NCBI RefSeq assembly: GCF_900497805.2
Contig: NW_020954576.1
Coordinates: forward strand, 67,236,061-67,300,060
Direction of reading: 5' to 3'
Source: Vombatus ursinus
Lineage: Eukaryota > Chordata > Mammalia > Diprotodontia > Vombatidae
DNA length: 64,000 bases
Below are positions 1 to 10,854 of the stretch, one piece after another. The position numbers were made by a program, and so were the translations under genes. The notes beneath the pieces were generated by a model. That model made no database searches. It saw only the letters and a program-made list of their open reading frames with translations, and had not been told where the DNA came from. Position 1 is the stretch's first letter, and the number at the start of each line of letters is the position of its first letter.

Positions 1-204
1 ATGTTAGATGGATCCCTGTGAAAGATTTATGGAGGGATATGAACAAGAGGCACGGAAGATGAAAAGGAATGGGTGGTTTGCAATCTGTGCCTGTGGAGGG
101 AATACCCACATTGATGAGATCATACAGGTCTAAGGAAATATCTAGGAAGTAAAAGCTGATATCCATATATTGGATTATTTAAATTTATCTTCATAAGTTA
201 ATTT

Positions 205-367
205 CCTTTTTTTTTAAATTTTTGCTTTTTTTGTGAGGCAATTGGTATTAAGTGACTTGCCCAGCGTCACACAGCTAGTAAGTGTCAAGCGTCTGAGGCT
301 GAATTTGAACTCAGGTCCTCCTGACTCCAAGGCTGGAGCTCTATTCACTGCGCCACCTAGCTGCCCC
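205..367 (-). repeat. tRNA-headed marsupial SINE
   Basis: The + strand ends in gccacctagctgcccc, the reverse complement of the SINE head ggggcagctaggtggc. The internal block gtcacacagctagtaagtg is shared with the copies at 9687, 22224, 38430 and others. The left part is A/T-rich, as expected for the tail of a minus-strand copy. Family is WSINE/MAR-like; the exact subfamily cannot be chosen by eye. Confidence 0.85.
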
Positions 368-740
368 AATTTCCTTATATTTTTAATGAGGTATGGGTAG
401 TCTGAGAATATGCATATACAGTATTCCTTTGGTAGAGTAAATATGAAAAAAAATACCAGTTTCTTAACAGAAAAGGAAAATACAACCCACATCTACAATT
501 TAATGTGACATTTACAACTATTTGCTATTTCCCACTATATAACAAAGTCTTATGCCAATTTATGCTAAAAGAATTTACATTGTCTCAAATCTGCTTTAGT
601 GATTTAAGCACTCTTCCTTTGATTATTCGGGAACCTCTAGGAACATCTGCTCTGAAGAACAACTCTCCTTGATTTGTATATCAATGTCTATTGTAGTTTA
701 AGCACCAGCTACAATTTCTTATTTTTTTGAGGATGATAAT

Positions 741-835
741 CATTATACACCCACACACACCCACACACACACACACCCACACACGTATGCATATATATGT
801 ATGTATATATATACACACACACATACATATATATG
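741..835. repeat. CA/TA simple repeat
   Basis: Interrupted cacaccc/CA repeat running into alternating TA/TG/CA steps. Alternating purine-pyrimidine tract inside the intron; no gene signal. Confidence 0.85.
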
Positions 836-1584
836 AATATGAATAGGACAAGTGGCATTATAAATTATTAGATCTGATTTTTGTCACTTAGTGGTGGTTT
901 GCCAGTTGCATATTTTATTTCATTTAATAATTGATATGTAATAAAGTAAGAGGCATAAATCACATTGGCAGAAAATCTATCATATTTTACCACCTAATTG
1001 TCATACCCTATTTTTCAGTCCAAAAATTGGTTTATAACCTTGCTCGTCATGTAATCATCACATGGTATAATTCTGTTTGTCACGTCACTTAAAAGGTAAA
1101 CAGAGCAGCAATGTATTATATATACAGCATACAGTACACATATATAGCAATGTATGCCACCAGTGGTATATGGATATGTATTTATCTCTCAAGCATTGTG
1201 AGCTTTGAGACTAGAATTCTCAGTACGTGTGCATTGTCAGTATATTCCTGAAAGCTGACTTGTGTGGTTTGTTTAGAGTGTCTAGTTAAAAGAATTAGAT
1301 AACAGCTCTCAAGTCTTTATTGGCAATGAAGATGTCACTATTCCATTGCAAATCTGAAATTTGGAGATTGGTGTTTCCAAAAGATTTACTCTCAAGAGAA
1401 TATTCTTTAGTTATGAAGAAACTGGCTGATTGCCATAGTATTGTTTTTACTCTTCTGTATATAGTCTTCTTATATTGCTTTCTTAATGTTACATTCAATT
1501 CCTGAGGGATCGTTGTGTGTATGCGTGTGTGTGTGTGTGTAAGAGGGGTGCACCAATATATTGACCAAGTTTCTACTCCACATA

Positions 1585-1780
1585 ATATTTATTTTATTTT
1601 ATTTTAAATTTATGGAATAAAGTAAACATTTCTATAACATAGTATAATAAAAATGATGATTGCACATGAAACTGCAAATCTGTTATGTACAACTTTTAAA
1701 TTTTAAATTCCTTTTAGATCTATACTAAAATTATAATGTAAATTTCTTTTTTCTTTTTTTTCTTCCCTCTCCCTGACCTT
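1585..1780 (-). mobile_element. Retroelement 3'-end fragment abutting the exon 30 acceptor
   Basis: It aligns by eye with 39965-40165: both share atttatgga, catttc-ataa, atagt, gatgattg, tgaaactgca, and then atgtaaatttctttt followed by a C/T-rich run into ctctccc. The pattern suits the antisense 3' UTR of a non-LTR retrotransposon (L1 or RTE type). The shared part runs to about 20 bases from the exon 30 splice acceptor, so the pyrimidine tract of that acceptor appears to lie in repeat sequence. Confidence 0.65.
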
Positions 1781-1795
1781 TTTCGCCCCCAACAG

Positions 1796-2004
1796 GATTC
1801 ATACCAGTATGCAGCCTGGGTGTGGCTCAAGTGGGACGGATGAACTTTGGGAAGGATGTCAGCACCTTGAAATATTTCACCATCTGTGGGTTACAAGAGG
1901 GTTATGAACCATTTGCTGTTAATACAAACAGGGATATTACAATGTGGCTGAGCAAAAGGCTCCCTCAGTTTCTTCAAGTACCATCAAACCATGAACACAT
2001 TGAG
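1796..2004 (+). CDS. RYR2: RYR2 exon 30 (human residues 1200-1269)
   Basis: 209 nt, entering in phase with 2 nt of a Gly codon and ending at a codon boundary. It encodes [18 protein letters not shown] through VPSNHEHIE, which matches RYR2 just after the SPRY2 domain. Acceptor is cccccaacag; donor is GAG|gtctgt, with a pyrimidine at +3. A read-through reading frame continues a few codons into the intron and is not coding. The exon has no internal stop and joins exon 31 as HIE-VTR, as in the human protein. Confidence 0.96.
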
Positions 2005-3588
2005 GTCTGTTTTCTATATTGAGTTCCTTGGATGTTTCTTGAACATTTATTTTTTTGAAAGACATAGTTTTCTATGAGGAATGATAAGGGAAATTAAAAA
2101 AATACCCTCCTGTGTCCCCAGTTTTCTTTTACTTGTGAGCCTTCAGAATTTGCTAGCTTTCCCTACTGATTTTTTGCCTGTTCCTAGTACATTCTGGCCT
2201 AGTTCTGGGCTCTCTTCATCCACCTACTGTGGAATTGATTGTAAGTTTTTACTTCCTCTTTACCCTGCCAGCTGTCAAATAAATACATATCTTTAAGGGG
2301 CTTCCTTTCTTCAGGAAATTAGTTTTTTAGAACACACTTCCTTTAAGCCTCTAGTAGGAAAAAATATTTTGTAAGTGAAATGATTAATAATAGGCATTCT
2401 ACTCCGTAGTAAGAATGATATCATGGTTTCTCCTAACTCATTAAAAATGTAGGATTTAATTGTCTTTTAATATTTCTGCCATTGGTTCAGGAGTAATAAC
2501 CCTACTTATTCACAATATTGTATTTTACTTATTATAGCCAACCAATGTCAGTATGTGATTTGCCTCTGCTCTTAAGTCCTTTTCCAAATACAGTTATTGA
2601 TATAGCTATTGATCTCATTGATGAAGAATGACTTATTTCTCTTTTGTAGGCAGTTCCAGGCTCAATTTAATCTATCCTCACTTTTTGTAGTAAGAAGTTA
2701 AGTAAAACTTATGTTAACTGCCTAAAACCATTCATCAAATTAATGACAGAACTGAGAATGTATCTCCTGTTCCAGTGATTGAATCAGTTCAGTGAATGAA
2801 TGAATGTAAAGTCATTTGTTAAGTGCTTTCTCTTTGGTAAGCACTGTGATAAGTACTTGATATACAAATAGAAAGGCAAGACAGTCCTTACTCTCAAAAA
2901 ACTCACTCCCTAATTCAAGGTGACAGTGCACATAAGCCTCAGCTACAGGGTGGTTGGAAAAGCCCAAAGGACCTCATTGTGCAGCTGATGGGCATATGGT
3001 AAGGTCTGTTATTCTAGAGGGTCCAGCAGTAGGGTGAATGTTCAGACCAAGTGGTCTGGAGAACACAGGGGCAGTATAGATTGTGTGGCATGGTCATCTT
3101 CCATCTTACTGGAAAGTTTGTAGTTGGTAGTACCCTACTCATCAATACAGTATGAGCAGTCATGTCAACCCTGGAACTGGGGAGCTAGAAGGGCCCAGAA
3201 TCTAAACTGCTGGGAAAGTTGGGCGTAGGTTTTAGTGCTATAAAGGAACAGGCACTCTGGATTCCCTTTTCTGAGCGTGAGCATGTGGATCTAGCATTAA
3301 ACAGGAGGAGAAAAGGGGAAAAGAGAAGGGGGATTGGCATTGAAGTTAAGGGGAAGGAAAGGAGGATCCCTATGGGATCAATGCAGAGGAGGGAATTCCT
3401 AAGTGAGGTCCACTCTGCCCTCTTGTGCCCAATGGGATCTCAGTGCTCTCTGTTTTGTACCTGTATCCTTTAGAAAAATAATTTAAAGTTTAAGCAGTTT
3501 GTGAGGATTGGAAAGTGCAAAAATGCATTTTAATCTTTAAAAAGAAAGAAAAGATGTGATTTAAATTATTGTTATTTTCACTTGTTAG
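2005..3588 (+). other. Intron 30
   Basis: 1.6 kb with no recognisable gene. Around 2780-2990 there is an old interspersed-repeat signature (aagcactgtgataagtac followed by an acagtccttactctcaa block). An acagggtggttggaaaag motif at about 2946 resembles a mariner end. About 3180-3470 is purine-rich and unclassified. Confidence 0.6.
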
Positions 3589-3941
3589 GTGACCAGGATA
3601 GACGGCACTATAGACAGCTCTCCATGTTTAAAGGTTACTCAGAAATCTTTCAGTTCACAGAACAGCAGCACAGATATCATGTTTTACCGCCTAAGCATGC
3701 CTATTGAGTGTGCAGAAGTGTTCTCCAAAACTGCTGCAGGAGGGCTACCAGGCAACAGCCTATTTGGCCCGAAGAATGACTTGGAGGATTATGATGCGGA
3801 TTCAGATTTTGAAGTTCTAATGAAGACAGCTCATGGTCATTTGGTGCCTGACAGGGTAGAAAAAGAAAAAGAAGCCACAAAACCAGAGTTCAATAATCAC
3901 AAAGATTATGCTCAGGAGAAACCTTCTCGTCTGAAACAAAG
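3589..3941 (+). CDS. RYR2: RYR2 exon 31 (residues 1270-1387), divergent region 2 area
   Basis: 353 nt, starting at a codon boundary and ending with AG of an Arg codon. It encodes VTRIDGTIDSSPCLKVTQKS through EKPSRLKQ. The segment from about PIECAEVFSK to LEDYDADSDFEV overlaps the region where the three RyR isoforms differ most (DR2). Compared with my memory of human RYR2 it carries scattered conservative changes (for example GNSLFGPK, DRVEKEKEA) but the same length. Donor is AAG|gtcatt, non-consensus at +3 to +6; the frame leaves no alternative nearby. Confidence 0.96.
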
Positions 3942-4683
3942 GTCATTAACACTTAAAGTGTGATTTTAGCTATGTAGTCAGTCTTTGTGAGGGAGGGGAG
4001 GTTACAGAAGAACTTAAGGGGTTTTCCAGTCTAATAGCTTATTCACATTTAAGTTAATGCACATTCTTTTAATAACAACAGTAAATTATATATAGCATTT
4101 TAAGTTTTGTAAAAGCATTTTATATATATATATATATCATTTGAATCTAATGATAACTCATATTTTGTATAGAATTTTAATGTTGTAAAGCATTTCCCTT
4201 AACATATTCCTAAAAACTATTAGGTAGAAATTATTATTTTTGAGAATTATTATGATTGAGAAATTTTTATTATTCTCAATTTAAAAATAAAGAAACTGAG
4301 GCTCAGAGAGTTGAACTGATCTGTCCAAAGTCACACAGTCCTTAATTTGTATCAGAGGGATGTTTTCCCTCAAGAAGATATGACTATCATTAGTCTTGAT
4401 TGAAACCTAAAGTGCATCCATTTAAATAATTGTTTTTATATTTCCAGTTTAACTGTAGCTGATACCATAATGTCGGAAATCTTTTAAGACAATACGGTGA
4501 TGATTTTCCACCAAGAATTTCAGTGACAAAGATAAAACTTTGGATAATGGTATGGGTGATGTAATTATCTGGGCCAAATGTAATGTTTTGTAGGTTACAT
4601 GAAAAGTGGATATTCCATCTTTTTCTTGTACAAGCCAGTACTGTGTGACTATGTTCATTCCTCAGTCCTTTAACGCTTTCCAG
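3942..4683 (+). other. Intron 31
   Basis: 742 bases. It contains a TA run (about 4117-4137) and a MIR core fragment (4250-4360). The rest shows nothing I can name. The exon 32 acceptor is gctttccag. Confidence 0.75.
4250..4360 (-). repeat. MIR fragment
   Basis: The block aaactgaggctcagagag followed by gtccaaagtcacacag is the antisense MIR core. Confidence 0.7.
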
Positions 4684-4798
4684 GTTTATGCTGAGACGGA
4701 CAAAACCAGATTATAGCACAAGCCATTCTGCAAGACTCACTGAAGATGTTCTTGCAGATGACAGGGATGATTATGATTACTTGATGCAGACCTCTACG
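4684..4798 (+). CDS. RYR2: RYR2 exon 32 (residues 1387-1425)
   Basis: 115 nt; the first G completes Arg1387 with exon 31. It encodes FMLRRTKPDYSTSHSARL then TEDVLADDRDDYDYLMQTST. Human has FLLRRTKPDYSTSHSARL, so one Leu-to-Met change. Donor is ACG|gtatga. The acidic DDRDDYD run leads into SPRY3. Confidence 0.96.
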
Positions 4799-6410
4799 GT
4801 ATGAAGTTGCTATCTTTTGCCGTTTTTATTTTTTCCTTAAATTTATATTTGTTAGTTACTGTGTTGCACATTTTGCTTCCTCAAATTTCAGTAATTTTTT
4901 TAAATGATTACTCAGGTTTTTTTTTTCTATTTTAAGAATAAAGTTTTAAGCGTCACTTTTTGTAGCATGTGGATTTGTCTCACCAAGGGGGAAAGCAAAT
5001 ATGATATAGTGAGATTTCTATTTGGGAAAAGATTTTCAGGAGAAAATGAGACTGTTCAGGTTTTATCACATGATTTATTTGGAAAATTATACAATACTAC
5101 TTGATTTTCAGAGGTACATGTAATCTCTAGTATTCTTCAGCTTGGTCCTTTACCTGAGAAATCTCACTTAGGCTTCTGGGTCTGAATTAGGTAGTTTGCT
5201 GTGGAAATAAATAGGAAGGAGTAAATATGAAGATATTAACTAGGAAGAAGCTACAGGATTTGGCAGCTGATTAGATATATAAAGTATGGCAAGGGAAAAA
5301 AGGTCAAAGATAGCTCCAAGGTGATGAGCCTGAATCAGTAATGTCATCAACAAAAACAGAGAAATTCTGGGGAATTAGCAGTCTTTTGGGCAAAGATGAT
5401 GAAGTTAAGTTTGGGGCATGTTGAGTTTGAATTCCCAGGAAGACATTGAACAAAGAGCTGGAAATATGGGACTAGATTTCTGGGGCAAAGTCGGGGGATG
5501 GAAATAGTGATTTGAAAGTCATCTGCATAGAAATGAATATTTTTACCATGAGAAGGAGTGAGATCCCCAAGGGAGAGAAATAAGAGAGAAAAGTAGAGAG
5601 CAAAGGACAAATCCTAAGAAGACATCCACATTTAAGGAACATTTTGACCTTTATATTTCTAATACATGCATGTAGTAGGAACTTAATAGATATATTTTTA
5701 TTTGAATTGAATTGAATTGAAGAGGACAAGGAGCCAGTAAAAGACAGATAAGCAGTTGATGAGGTGGTAGAAAAATGGGAATGAAGTGTTATAGTTTTTC
5801 ATATTTAGTCAAGGGCCACTTTTCCCCTGCCAGTGTATTTGTCTTGACTTCCCTGTTCTAAACCCCAAAATGGAAAAACAGTATCAGTTGTAATATCCCT
5901 GTATCTGATTTAGATTCTTACATACTTTAAAAAAAAATCTCAAGATTGGAACAATTTCTTGTATTTTTAAGCAGTGAAATATTTAATTGCTGAGTTAAGA
6001 AAAGGAAAATATATTCAAAAGAACTGAAAATTGTACTCTAAAATCACCCTCAAGGAAGAATACATTTGTTCAGGTTTGAAGGTTTCAGAGGCTTGCAGGC
6101 AAAGTGGAATAATGATTATATTCCAAATTCATTATACTTGAGAATGAAAAAAAAGGCCACAAATAATTTAGCATATTTCCTTGGATATAAGTCTTTTCCT
6201 CTTTCATTATTTCTGATTTATCATACATATATTATTTTGTGAAATTATTACTCTGTTGCTAAAGTACCTTCATCAGGTTAGGCAAACTTTAACAAAAGAA
6301 ATGAATTGTTTTTAGGCAGATCAAAAGTCGAGACTAAAACTAATGTATTGTCGTAAACCATTTTGTAAACCAATTATCTTTCTGATAATTTATTCTTAAT
6401 ATTTTTACAG
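4799..6410 (+). other. Intron 32
   Basis: 1.6 kb without a gene. Bases about 5260-5750 match an old interspersed repeat (ggtcaaagatagctccaagg, gggcatgttgagtttgaa, gtcatctgcatagaaatg) whose family I cannot name. It ends in short GAATT repeats near 5705-5722. I see nothing else. Confidence 0.6.
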
Positions 6411-6571
6411 TATTATTATTCTGTGAGAATTTTTCCTGGACAAGAACCTGCTAATGTTTGGGTAGGCTGGATTACATCAGATTTCCATCAGTATGACACA
6501 GTCTTTGACTTGGACAGAGTTCGGACAGTAACAGTTACTCTGGGAGATGAAAAAGGAAAAGTACATGAAAG
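6411..6571 (+). CDS. RYR2: RYR2 exon 33 (residues 1426-1479), start of SPRY3
   Basis: 161 nt. It encodes [20 protein letters not shown] then [20 protein letters not shown] and [11 protein letters not shown], the first strands of the SPRY3 beta sandwich. The motif [10 protein letters not shown] is typical of RyR SPRY folds. Human has Gly where this sequence has Val in DTVFDLD. Acceptor is atttttacag; donor is AAG|gttggt (weak, T at +3). It ends with AG of Ser1479. Confidence 0.96.
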
Positions 6572-8429
6572 GTTGGTTTCTTTTACTTTTATTTGAATTG
6601 AATAAAATTTAGTGTAAATTTTGCATGTGTTGGTGAATTCGTACAGTTATCTCTTGAATCTAATGTCCAAGGTAATAGTCATTGAATAGAAACAATTTAA
6701 CCTGGCTGTTCATATCTGTGTCCCTTTTGGTACCCTTTCCCACAAGTCAAGATTTCGAATCTAAAGAAAATAATATTGTTAAATCAGAGAACATTTATCT
6801 GCCGTGGGTAATAATTGTATTTTCAAGTGGCTTTGTACTTGATTGACAATGGGGTGGGAGGTAACAAAAAAATTTATATTCATAATTTTAGGTATTTGTG
6901 ATGAGTGATTATTAAATATTTAGGGTTAGTTTGACATGCATCTTGGGAAATGGTCAGTCCTGGTGGGGAGAAGAATGTGGAGAAAATGTGGGATAATAGT
7001 TTAGAGTAGGTGGCTAGAATTTGAATGGAGACTGAGGAGTAGTGGGTTCTTTTCTCAGCTTTGCCATTGACTCGCTGTGTGGCTTTGGGTAAGTCACTTA
7101 ATCTTTCTGTGCCATATTTTTTTCCATTTGTAAAAATGAATCAAACTCAAACCAAACCTTCAAAAAAGTGAAGAAGTCTTTATCTTCCTTGCAGAATAAA
7201 ACAAGAGAAGATCTAACCATTCCCATCCACTTCTGTGCCCATCCGTCCTCTCTGGTCTGCTGGGGCAGGTTTTCTTGGAAAGAGCTCTCCATAGTGTTGC
7301 TTCTTTCCTGTACCTCCCAATGTCATTTTCAGTTAATGGGGAACTTAATCCCTGCCGTCATATGAAAGAGCTTGAAAAGTTGTGGGATTAGTGCAATTCT
7401 GAAGGAATGCCTTGCTTTAGTATGGGAGCAGGAGCAGCAAACTTCTAGTAGATTTCTCAGGAGAAACCTTTGGCTTTCAGAGATGGCGACCATTTAATGA
7501 GTTTCCTATGATAAGAAAATAGCTATTGTAAGGATAGGCCTGCTGAGTGGGAGAGATGATTTTGATGTGTGTGATGGGAGGAGGGGGATTGGAGATGTAG
7601 AAGTTATTGGGGAGACAGTCTTATATAGGTGGCACACAGAGAGACAGTCAACTCTTGATTATTCAGAGGCCTATTATCTAATTTGTTGATTATCTAAGCA
7701 TTTCATTTTAACTCCTCTCCCTCCTCCTGCCTTACTTTTGGCTGTTTTGCTCTGCTTGCACCAGAGAGTAGCAGAAGAAGGGAAAGAAGTCAGCTTTATT
7801 GCTTATTACCATCTCTGGCTAATGGTGGGCAAAATGTTAAAACTAATGGCTAAAATCAGTTTTTTCATTGTTGTCACTGGATTTTTTTTTATATCTTTGC
7901 AAAGCACATCCCATATTACAGGTGACTGGGAGTTGACTATAGAGGGATTTTGATGTGTAGCCAAATTTCGTTGATCTTGAATATTTGATGGCTTACCCAC
8001 TAACATAATAAAGCAGTCTTTTTGATAGTATGTAGAAAGAAATACTTCTTGACTCAGAACAAGGAGGAAAGGGCATGAAAATAAAAGTTATTATACTTGT
8101 TATTTATGTATAGTTAAACTTTTTTGAACCTCAGAAAAAAATAGTTTGGTTTGAGTTTTTTGAGGGAAGGTGCAGGTCAATTCTTACTTTTCAAACTTGT
8201 TGACCTGTCCCTATTAGGTATGAAACTTAGAAGAGTATAAGACCTGATTCAGAATTCCCACTGAAGTCAACAAGTTTTGCTCAGAACCACAGAATCAGGT
8301 CCATTATGCACCTATCCCATTACAGCATGCGCTTGTTGCTTGCGCAGCATAATTTAGGTTTAGTGTGCAAGATGTACATGTTTGCTGTATCTGTGGATGT
8401 ACATAGATTAAATGTCTTTTGAAATTCAG
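6572..8429 (+). other. Intron 33
   Basis: 1.9 kb. It contains a MIR fragment (7020-7140). Other open frames here are short and show no similarity I recognise. Nothing else identified. Confidence 0.6.
7020..7140 (+). repeat. MIR fragment
   Basis: The block ctgtgtggctttgggtaagt followed by cacttaatctttctgtgcc and a catttgtaaaa end is the sense MIR 3' half. Confidence 0.75.
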
Positions 8430-8589
8430 CATCAAACGCAGCAACTGCTATATGGTGTGTGCGGGTGAGAGCATGAGCCCTGGGCAAGGACGCAACAATA
8501 ATGGATTGGAGATCGGCTGTGTAGTGGATGCCGCCAGTGGGTTGCTTACCTTTACTGCAAATGGCAAGGAACTGAGCACATATTACCAG
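8430..8589 (+). CDS. RYR2: RYR2 exon 34 (residues 1479-1532), SPRY3
   Basis: 160 nt; the first C completes Ser1479. It encodes [20 protein letters not shown], then [20 protein letters not shown] and [13 protein letters not shown]. Human has FIANGKELS, so one Ile-to-Thr change. Donor is CAG|gtacct. Confidence 0.97.
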
Positions 8590-8986
8590 GTACCTATTTC
8601 CTTGCTGACATCACACTTTTAGGGCTTTTATGGAATGTTTGTTCCATTAAAGGAAAATACTCATTTTGAAAGATGTTGATGTTAGTGAAATTGTCTTTAT
8701 AAAGCAGATTTGAATAATTTTTTAAAATGCGTTAATTCTGCCTATTGATTTAAGTTTTAATGAGAATTATGTCTTGAGGTTTTGAAGGAAAATGTGCTGT
8801 AAAACCCCAGGAAACAAACTCATAATAAATAAAAATGCACTCTACAGCTATTTTTGAAAGACACTCAAAAGTATGAGGGACAATTATGCAGTTACTTGCT
8901 ATGATTTATTCCTTAGTAATTCCAAAAATATATTATCTTAGAATTTCTTGCTGTTTTTTAGTTCTTAAATTTATTTATTATTTTAG
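8590..8986 (+). other. Intron 34
   Basis: 397 bases, A/T-rich. No repeat or other feature recognised. The acceptor is ttattttag. Confidence 0.8.
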
Positions 8987-9073
8987 GTCGAGCCAAGTAC
9001 AAAATTATTTCCTGCAGTTTTTGCACAAGCTACAAGCCCTAATGTTTTCCAGTTCGAGTTAGGAAGGATAAAG
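8987..9073 (+). CDS. RYR2: RYR2 exon 35 (residues 1533-1561), SPRY3
   Basis: 87 nt, exactly 29 codons, phase 0 at both ends. It encodes VEPSTKLFPAVFAQATSPNV then FQFELGRIK. Acceptor is tattttag; donor is AAG|gtaagt, a full consensus. Being symmetrical, its skipping would keep the frame, but nothing here shows that it is alternative. Confidence 0.97.
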
Positions 9074-9329
9074 GTAAGTAAGGGAGCTTCTTTTTATTTT
9101 TTAATGAGATTCACAACCAACTGTCTTATCTAGTAGACTTGGGTATTTTATTAGCATTGGGTATAGCAAACTGTCAGTGTCTCCCTCTATAGACCCTCTA
9201 TTTCATGAGCCCGTCAGCTCCTGAATGCATACATGAAGGCAACAGTTCTCAAACTTTTTTGTCTCACTACCCCTTTACACTCCTAAAAAATAATTGAAGA
9301 CCTCTTTCCCTTCCTTCACCTCTCCTCCC

Positions 9330-10540
9330 CATGAGCTTTTGTTTATGTGAATTATGTCTCTATTTACCTGTATCACCAACTGCCTTTTGGACATCTCAAT
9401 TTGTATATCTCATAGGCATCTCAAACTTAATTGTTCTAAAACAGTACTTGTTATCTTTTCCCTCAAATCCTCCTCTCTTCTCAAGTTTCCTATTACCATC
9501 AAGAGTACCATCATCTTCCCAGTCACTTGGATTTACAATTTCAATGTCATCCTGAATTCCTCATTTGGAATCACACCATATATCCAATAAGCTTTAATAG
9601 ATTAAAATTGCATTAAGATTTTTGGGATCTGCATTATCTAATCTTTTTGTTTTTACCTTTTCATTTATGCCTTCTTCTTCTTCTTCTTTTTTTTTTTTTT
9701 GGGTGAAGCAGTCAGGGTTACGTGACTTGCCCAGGGTCACACAGCTAGTAAGTGTCAAGTGTCTGAGTACGGATTTGAACTCAGGTCCTCCTGACTCCAA
9801 GGCCAGAGCTCTGTGCACTGTGCCACCTAGCTGCCCCTGTGTCCTCTTCTTTCAATTCACACAGCCACCCTCCTAGTTCAGGCCCTTACCAACTTTTGCT
9901 TAAACTTTTGCAATAGCCTTCTTATTGGTGGTTCTACCTCAAGTCTTTAACTTTTCTAACCTGTTCTCCACTTGGCTACCAAAATGATTTTTCTGAAGTG
10001 CTAATCTTACCATGTCACCCCCCTATCCAGTAAACCTCAGTAATTTCTTATTACCTCTGAGTTAAAATATAATATCCTCTGTTTGCATTTAAAGTCCTTG
10101 ATAACCTGGCCCTGTCCTTCCTTTCTAATCTTTTTATACTTTATTTCCCTCTCCACTGTCCATGATTGAGTTACCCTGGCCTATTTGACATTCTTTTCAT
10201 ACAATACTCCATTTCCCAACTCCTTTCCTTTTCACTGACTGTTTCCCATTCCTGGAATGGCTTCCTTCTTCACCTTTGATTTCTAACTTCCCTGGCTTCT
10301 TTTAAGACTCAAGTTATATCCTGCTTTCTGCAGGAGGCCTTTCCAAGTCCTTCTAGTACTAGTCCCTTCCAAGTACTTATATCTTATATACATTGACTAT
10401 TGGTAGATTGACTTCCGCATTAGAATGTAAGCTTGTTTAAAGCAGGGATAATGTTTTTTCCTCTCTGTGTATCCTTACCACTTAGTACAGTACTTGTACC
10501 TAATAAGTACTTAATGAATACTTGTTGACTGACTGATCCT
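9330..10540 (+). mobile_element. L2 LINE 3' region, interrupted by a SINE
   Basis: Sense-strand L2 features in order: ggcatctcaaacttaattgt, agtcacttggatttacaatt, then after the SINE tggctaccaaaatgattttt and tggcttcttttaagactcaa. It ends in gtacctaataagtacttaat and gttgactgactga. It is the 3' end of ORF2 plus the 3' UTR; no intact frame remains. Confidence 0.85.
9687..9838 (-). repeat. tRNA-headed marsupial SINE inside the L2
   Basis: Poly-T run on the left (antisense tail), gtcacacagctagtaagtg in the middle and gccacctagctgcccc at the right end. It lies within the L2, so it is younger than that copy. Confidence 0.88.
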
Positions 10541-10854
10541 CACAACAACCCCTGAAGTAGATGATATTATTATCCATATTTTACAGGAACTTTTTATCTT
10601 TGCTAGTATAAACTAGTAGCCTATTCTGGTGACTGAAGTCTGGAGTAGTGGGTTCTAAACTTTTTTCATCATACATTCTTATCAATTTGAAATTTTTAAC
10701 CATTTACCTTTGTTATTTATTTTTAAATTATTTACATTACTATTGTGCTAATAATTATGAACATCATAAAACTTACACAAAAGTACAAATTGAAAAAAAA
10801 TGACATAAAGATGTAATAACATTTATTCCAAGAATCAGTAGGGATGCCCTTGAC

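Larger units (their letters stand above)
1..1795 (+). other. Intron 29, 3' part
   Basis: Non-coding up to the exon 30 acceptor. It contains a tRNA-headed SINE (205-367), CA/TA simple repeats (741-835), a TG run (about 1514-1541) and, abutting the exon, a retroelement 3'-end fragment (1585-1780). Bases 1-200 look like old interspersed repeat but I cannot name a family. I see nothing else in about 840-1510. Confidence 0.7.

Noticed and set aside
1-200. Possible exon 29 or other coding block at the window start
   Set aside because: No frame matches the RYR2 sequence before residue 1200, and no splice pair fits; it looks like old repeat.
3219-3473. 84-codon frame in intron 30
   Set aside because: Purine-rich, Arg/Glu/Lys-biased chance frame with no similarity that I can see.
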